Made by a program: the position numbers and the translations under genes. The notes beneath the pieces are model-generated. The model was not told the DNA's origin and made no database searches. It saw only the letters and a program-made list of their open reading frames with translations. This document shows, one piece after another, positions 5,369 through 6,630 of a stretch of 6,630 nucleotides of DNA (position 1 is its first letter; each line of letters starts with the position of its first letter). The DNA comes from an uncultured Bacilli bacterium. GTDB taxonomy: Bacteria; Bacillota_I; Bacilli_A; RF39; UBA660. The stretch spans positions 1 to 6,630 of the forward strand of contig CAJTSN010000067.1 in NCBI GenBank assembly GCA_910578745.1, read 5' to 3'.

Positions 5369-6553
5369 TTGAAAATAGCATTTGTTATTAACGATTGTTT
5401 TGGTTTAGGGGGAGCACAACGGGTTACATGTGTTGTAGCTACTATGCTTAGTAATCAAGGCTATGATGTGGATATTATCTGTACAAAACCTAGAAATCAA
5501 ATCGATTACAGTAAGTATAATTTATCTAAAGATGTAAATATCATTCCGCTTGGGCAACGACCTTTTCTTTATAAAATGATAAATGTTCCTTGTAAAGCAT
5601 TACGTGTCATAAATACAAAAACAGATTGGATAAAAAGATGGAGTCGATTAAAAAAATACATTTATTATACACATGATCAATATATTCTTGATGACCTTAC
5701 GAAAATCATTCAAAAAAACAAGTATGATGTCGTGATAGGGGTAGAGGGAATTGATTATATGCCACTAGCGCTCATTAAGGATAAAATTGAGGCAAAAGTC
5801 TATGGATGGCAACATAGTAGTACAGAGGCTTATTTTAAAACAAAAGGTTTATTTTATTATAATCAAGAGGAACTATTTTCAAAGTATTTAAAAAAGTTAG
5901 ATGCGTATATTGTCTTAACACAACATGATAAAAAAGAAATAGATGCCTTATACAATATAAATAGTACAGTTATTAGTAATCCGAAAAGCTTTGTTTCAAA
6001 TGAGCAATCTTCTTTAGAGGAAAAAGTATTTATCTCTGTAGGACGTTATGAGAAAATTAAAGGATATGATTTATTGATTGATTCTTTTCAAATGTTTTCT
6101 AAGAACAATGCGGATTGGATTCTTCGCATTGTAGGCGAGGGAAGTGAACATAAGAATTTAGAAAATCAAATAAAAAAATACCATTTGGAAAATCGAGTTT
6201 TTTTGATTCCTGCTACAAAGAATGTCAAAGAAGAGTTACTAAAGGCTTCTGTTTTTCTTTCTAGTTCTAGAATTGAAGGTTTTCCTTTAGTTCTAATAGA
6301 AGCTTTTGAAGTGGGACTTCCAGTTGTGGGGTACGCTTTACCATGTATGTATGATTTAATTGAACAGGGCAAAAATGGAATGATTGTAGATCGTTTTGAC
6401 AAAGAGGCCTATGCGAGAGCAATGTTAGAAATCATAAAAAAGCAAGAAAAATTGAAAGAATATGGAGAAAACGCAAAAAAAAGGAACGAACGATTTAGTC
6501 AGGAAAGTATTTATAAAAAATGGGAAGAAATTTTAGCTAATAAAGAGGTCTAA
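5369..6553 (+). CDS. Family 4 glycosyltransferase (second GT-B enzyme)
   Basis: From TTG 5369 the product has 394 residues, a full-length GT-B enzyme. The N-terminal domain begins MKIAFVINDCFGLGGAQRV (1-19), where GGAQRV is the standard first-loop motif of GT4 enzymes. VYGWQHSS (144-151) is an N-terminal-domain segment facing the active site. The C-terminal domain has VISNPKSF (201-208), FISVGRYEKIKGYDLLIDSF (221-240), LRIVGEGSEH (252-261), and the EX7E pair Glu303 and Glu311 in EGFPLVLIE. A retaining transfer from a nucleotide sugar to the lipid-linked repeat unit is the family role; donor and linkage are unknown. It differs clearly from the EpsF-like enzyme upstream (no IRIAHAHN segment, and GYDLLI replaces NHEFLI), so it is unlikely to be a recent duplicate and probably makes a different linkage. 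It is the last gene before the terminator. Confidence 0.92.
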   Translation: MKIAFVINDCFGLGGAQRVTCVVATMLSNQGYDVDIICTKPRNQIDYSKYNLSKDVNIIPLGQRPFLYKMINVPCKALRVINTKTDWIKRWSRLKKYIYYTHDQYILDDLTKIIQKNKYDVVIGVEGIDYMPLALIKDKIEAKVYGWQHSSTEAYFKTKGLFYYNQEELFSKYLKKLDAYIVLTQHDKKEIDALYNINSTVISNPKSFVSNEQSSLEEKVFISVGRYEKIKGYDLLIDSFQMFSKNNADWILRIVGEGSEHKNLENQIKKYHLENRVFLIPATKNVKEELLKASVFLSSSRIEGFPLVLIEAFEVGLPVVGYALPCMYDLIEQGKNGMIVDRFDKEAYARAMLEIIKKQEKLKEYGENAKKRNERFSQESIYKKWEEILANKEV

Positions 6554-6554
6554 G

Positions 6555-6578
6555 AAATGTGAAATTTTCACATTTTTT
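6555..6578 (+). terminator. Intrinsic terminator of the polysaccharide operon
   Basis: AAATGTGA (6555-6562) pairs with TCACATTT (6568-6575), extendable by A6563-T6567 to leave a 3-base loop, and T residues run to 6578. It starts one base after the TAA. The stem is AT-rich but contains GTG/CAC in its centre. It marks the four glycan genes as a complete transcription unit. Nothing further can be assigned in 6579-6630. Confidence 0.82.
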
Positions 6579-6630
6579 CGTTTTATATAAATAATTGTTT
6601 TCTTCTTGTTTGTATTCTGTCAATTTAAGA

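Noticed and set aside
6166..6402. 78-codon open frame on the minus strand inside the last glycosyltransferase gene
   Set aside because: It is antisense to the EX7E donor-binding region, which is clearly coding on the plus strand, and it has no independent support.
5..6624. 9-bp inverted match between the window ends (ATTGACAGA at 5-13, TCTGTCAAT at 6616-6624), as if flanking a mobile unit
   Set aside because: It is short, there is no transposase or target duplication, and the window borders are arbitrary. It is most likely chance similarity containing TTGACA.
6555..6630. Minus-strand promoter from TTGACA at 6624-6619
   Set aside because: No -10-like hexamer is found 16-19 bases downstream on the minus strand.

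Overview
The window looks like chromosome of a low-GC Bacillota (Firmicutes). The DNA is very AT-rich. Intrinsic terminators have short AT-rich stems and T tails, ribosome binding sites are strong and Bacillus-like, and TTG and GTG starts are frequent. The first gene encodes ChW repeats ('clostridial hydrophobic, conserved W'), a domain found mainly in Clostridia, Erysipelotrichia and related Gram-positives. I cannot name the genus; Clostridia or Erysipelotrichia is an inference from ChW content and composition only.

Region 1 (about 1-2115) is a single-gene unit: an AT-rich leader, a 632-residue secreted protein (ATG 177 to stop 2075) and a clear intrinsic terminator (2086-2115). The protein has a signal peptide, three ChW repeats and a long helical C-terminal region. 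I read that region as seven alternating modules of two kinds (A-B-A-B-A-B-A). No LPXTG, transmembrane anchor or catalytic domain is visible.

Region 2 (2116-2309) is intergenic. It holds a 10-bp perfect inverted repeat and an extended -10 promoter that drives the next four genes.

Region 3 (2310-6578) is a compact four-gene operon for a surface or secreted polysaccharide: a GT-A glycosyltransferase of the family 2/rhamnosyltransferase type, an EpsF-like GT-B family 4 glycosyltransferase, an EpsG/Wzy-like multi-pass membrane protein that is probably the repeat-unit polymerase, and a second GT-B family 4 glycosyltransferase. The genes overlap or nearly touch (23-bp overlap, 4-bp overlap, 5-bp gap) and end at a stem-loop terminator. 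All four best-supported starts are non-ATG (TTG, GTG, GTG, TTG). The likely scheme is that the three transferases add sugars to a lipid-linked repeat unit on the cytoplasmic face and the EpsG-like protein joins exported units. The initiating phosphoglycosyl transferase, flippase and chain-length regulators are not in the window.

The most notable items are the ChW plus alternating-module protein beside a glycan operon, the incomplete but self-contained polymer cassette, the all-non-ATG operon, and two tandem A-AAA-AAG heptamers inside the first gene overlap. I did not see a defence system, mobile element, CRISPR array, tRNA or rRNA.
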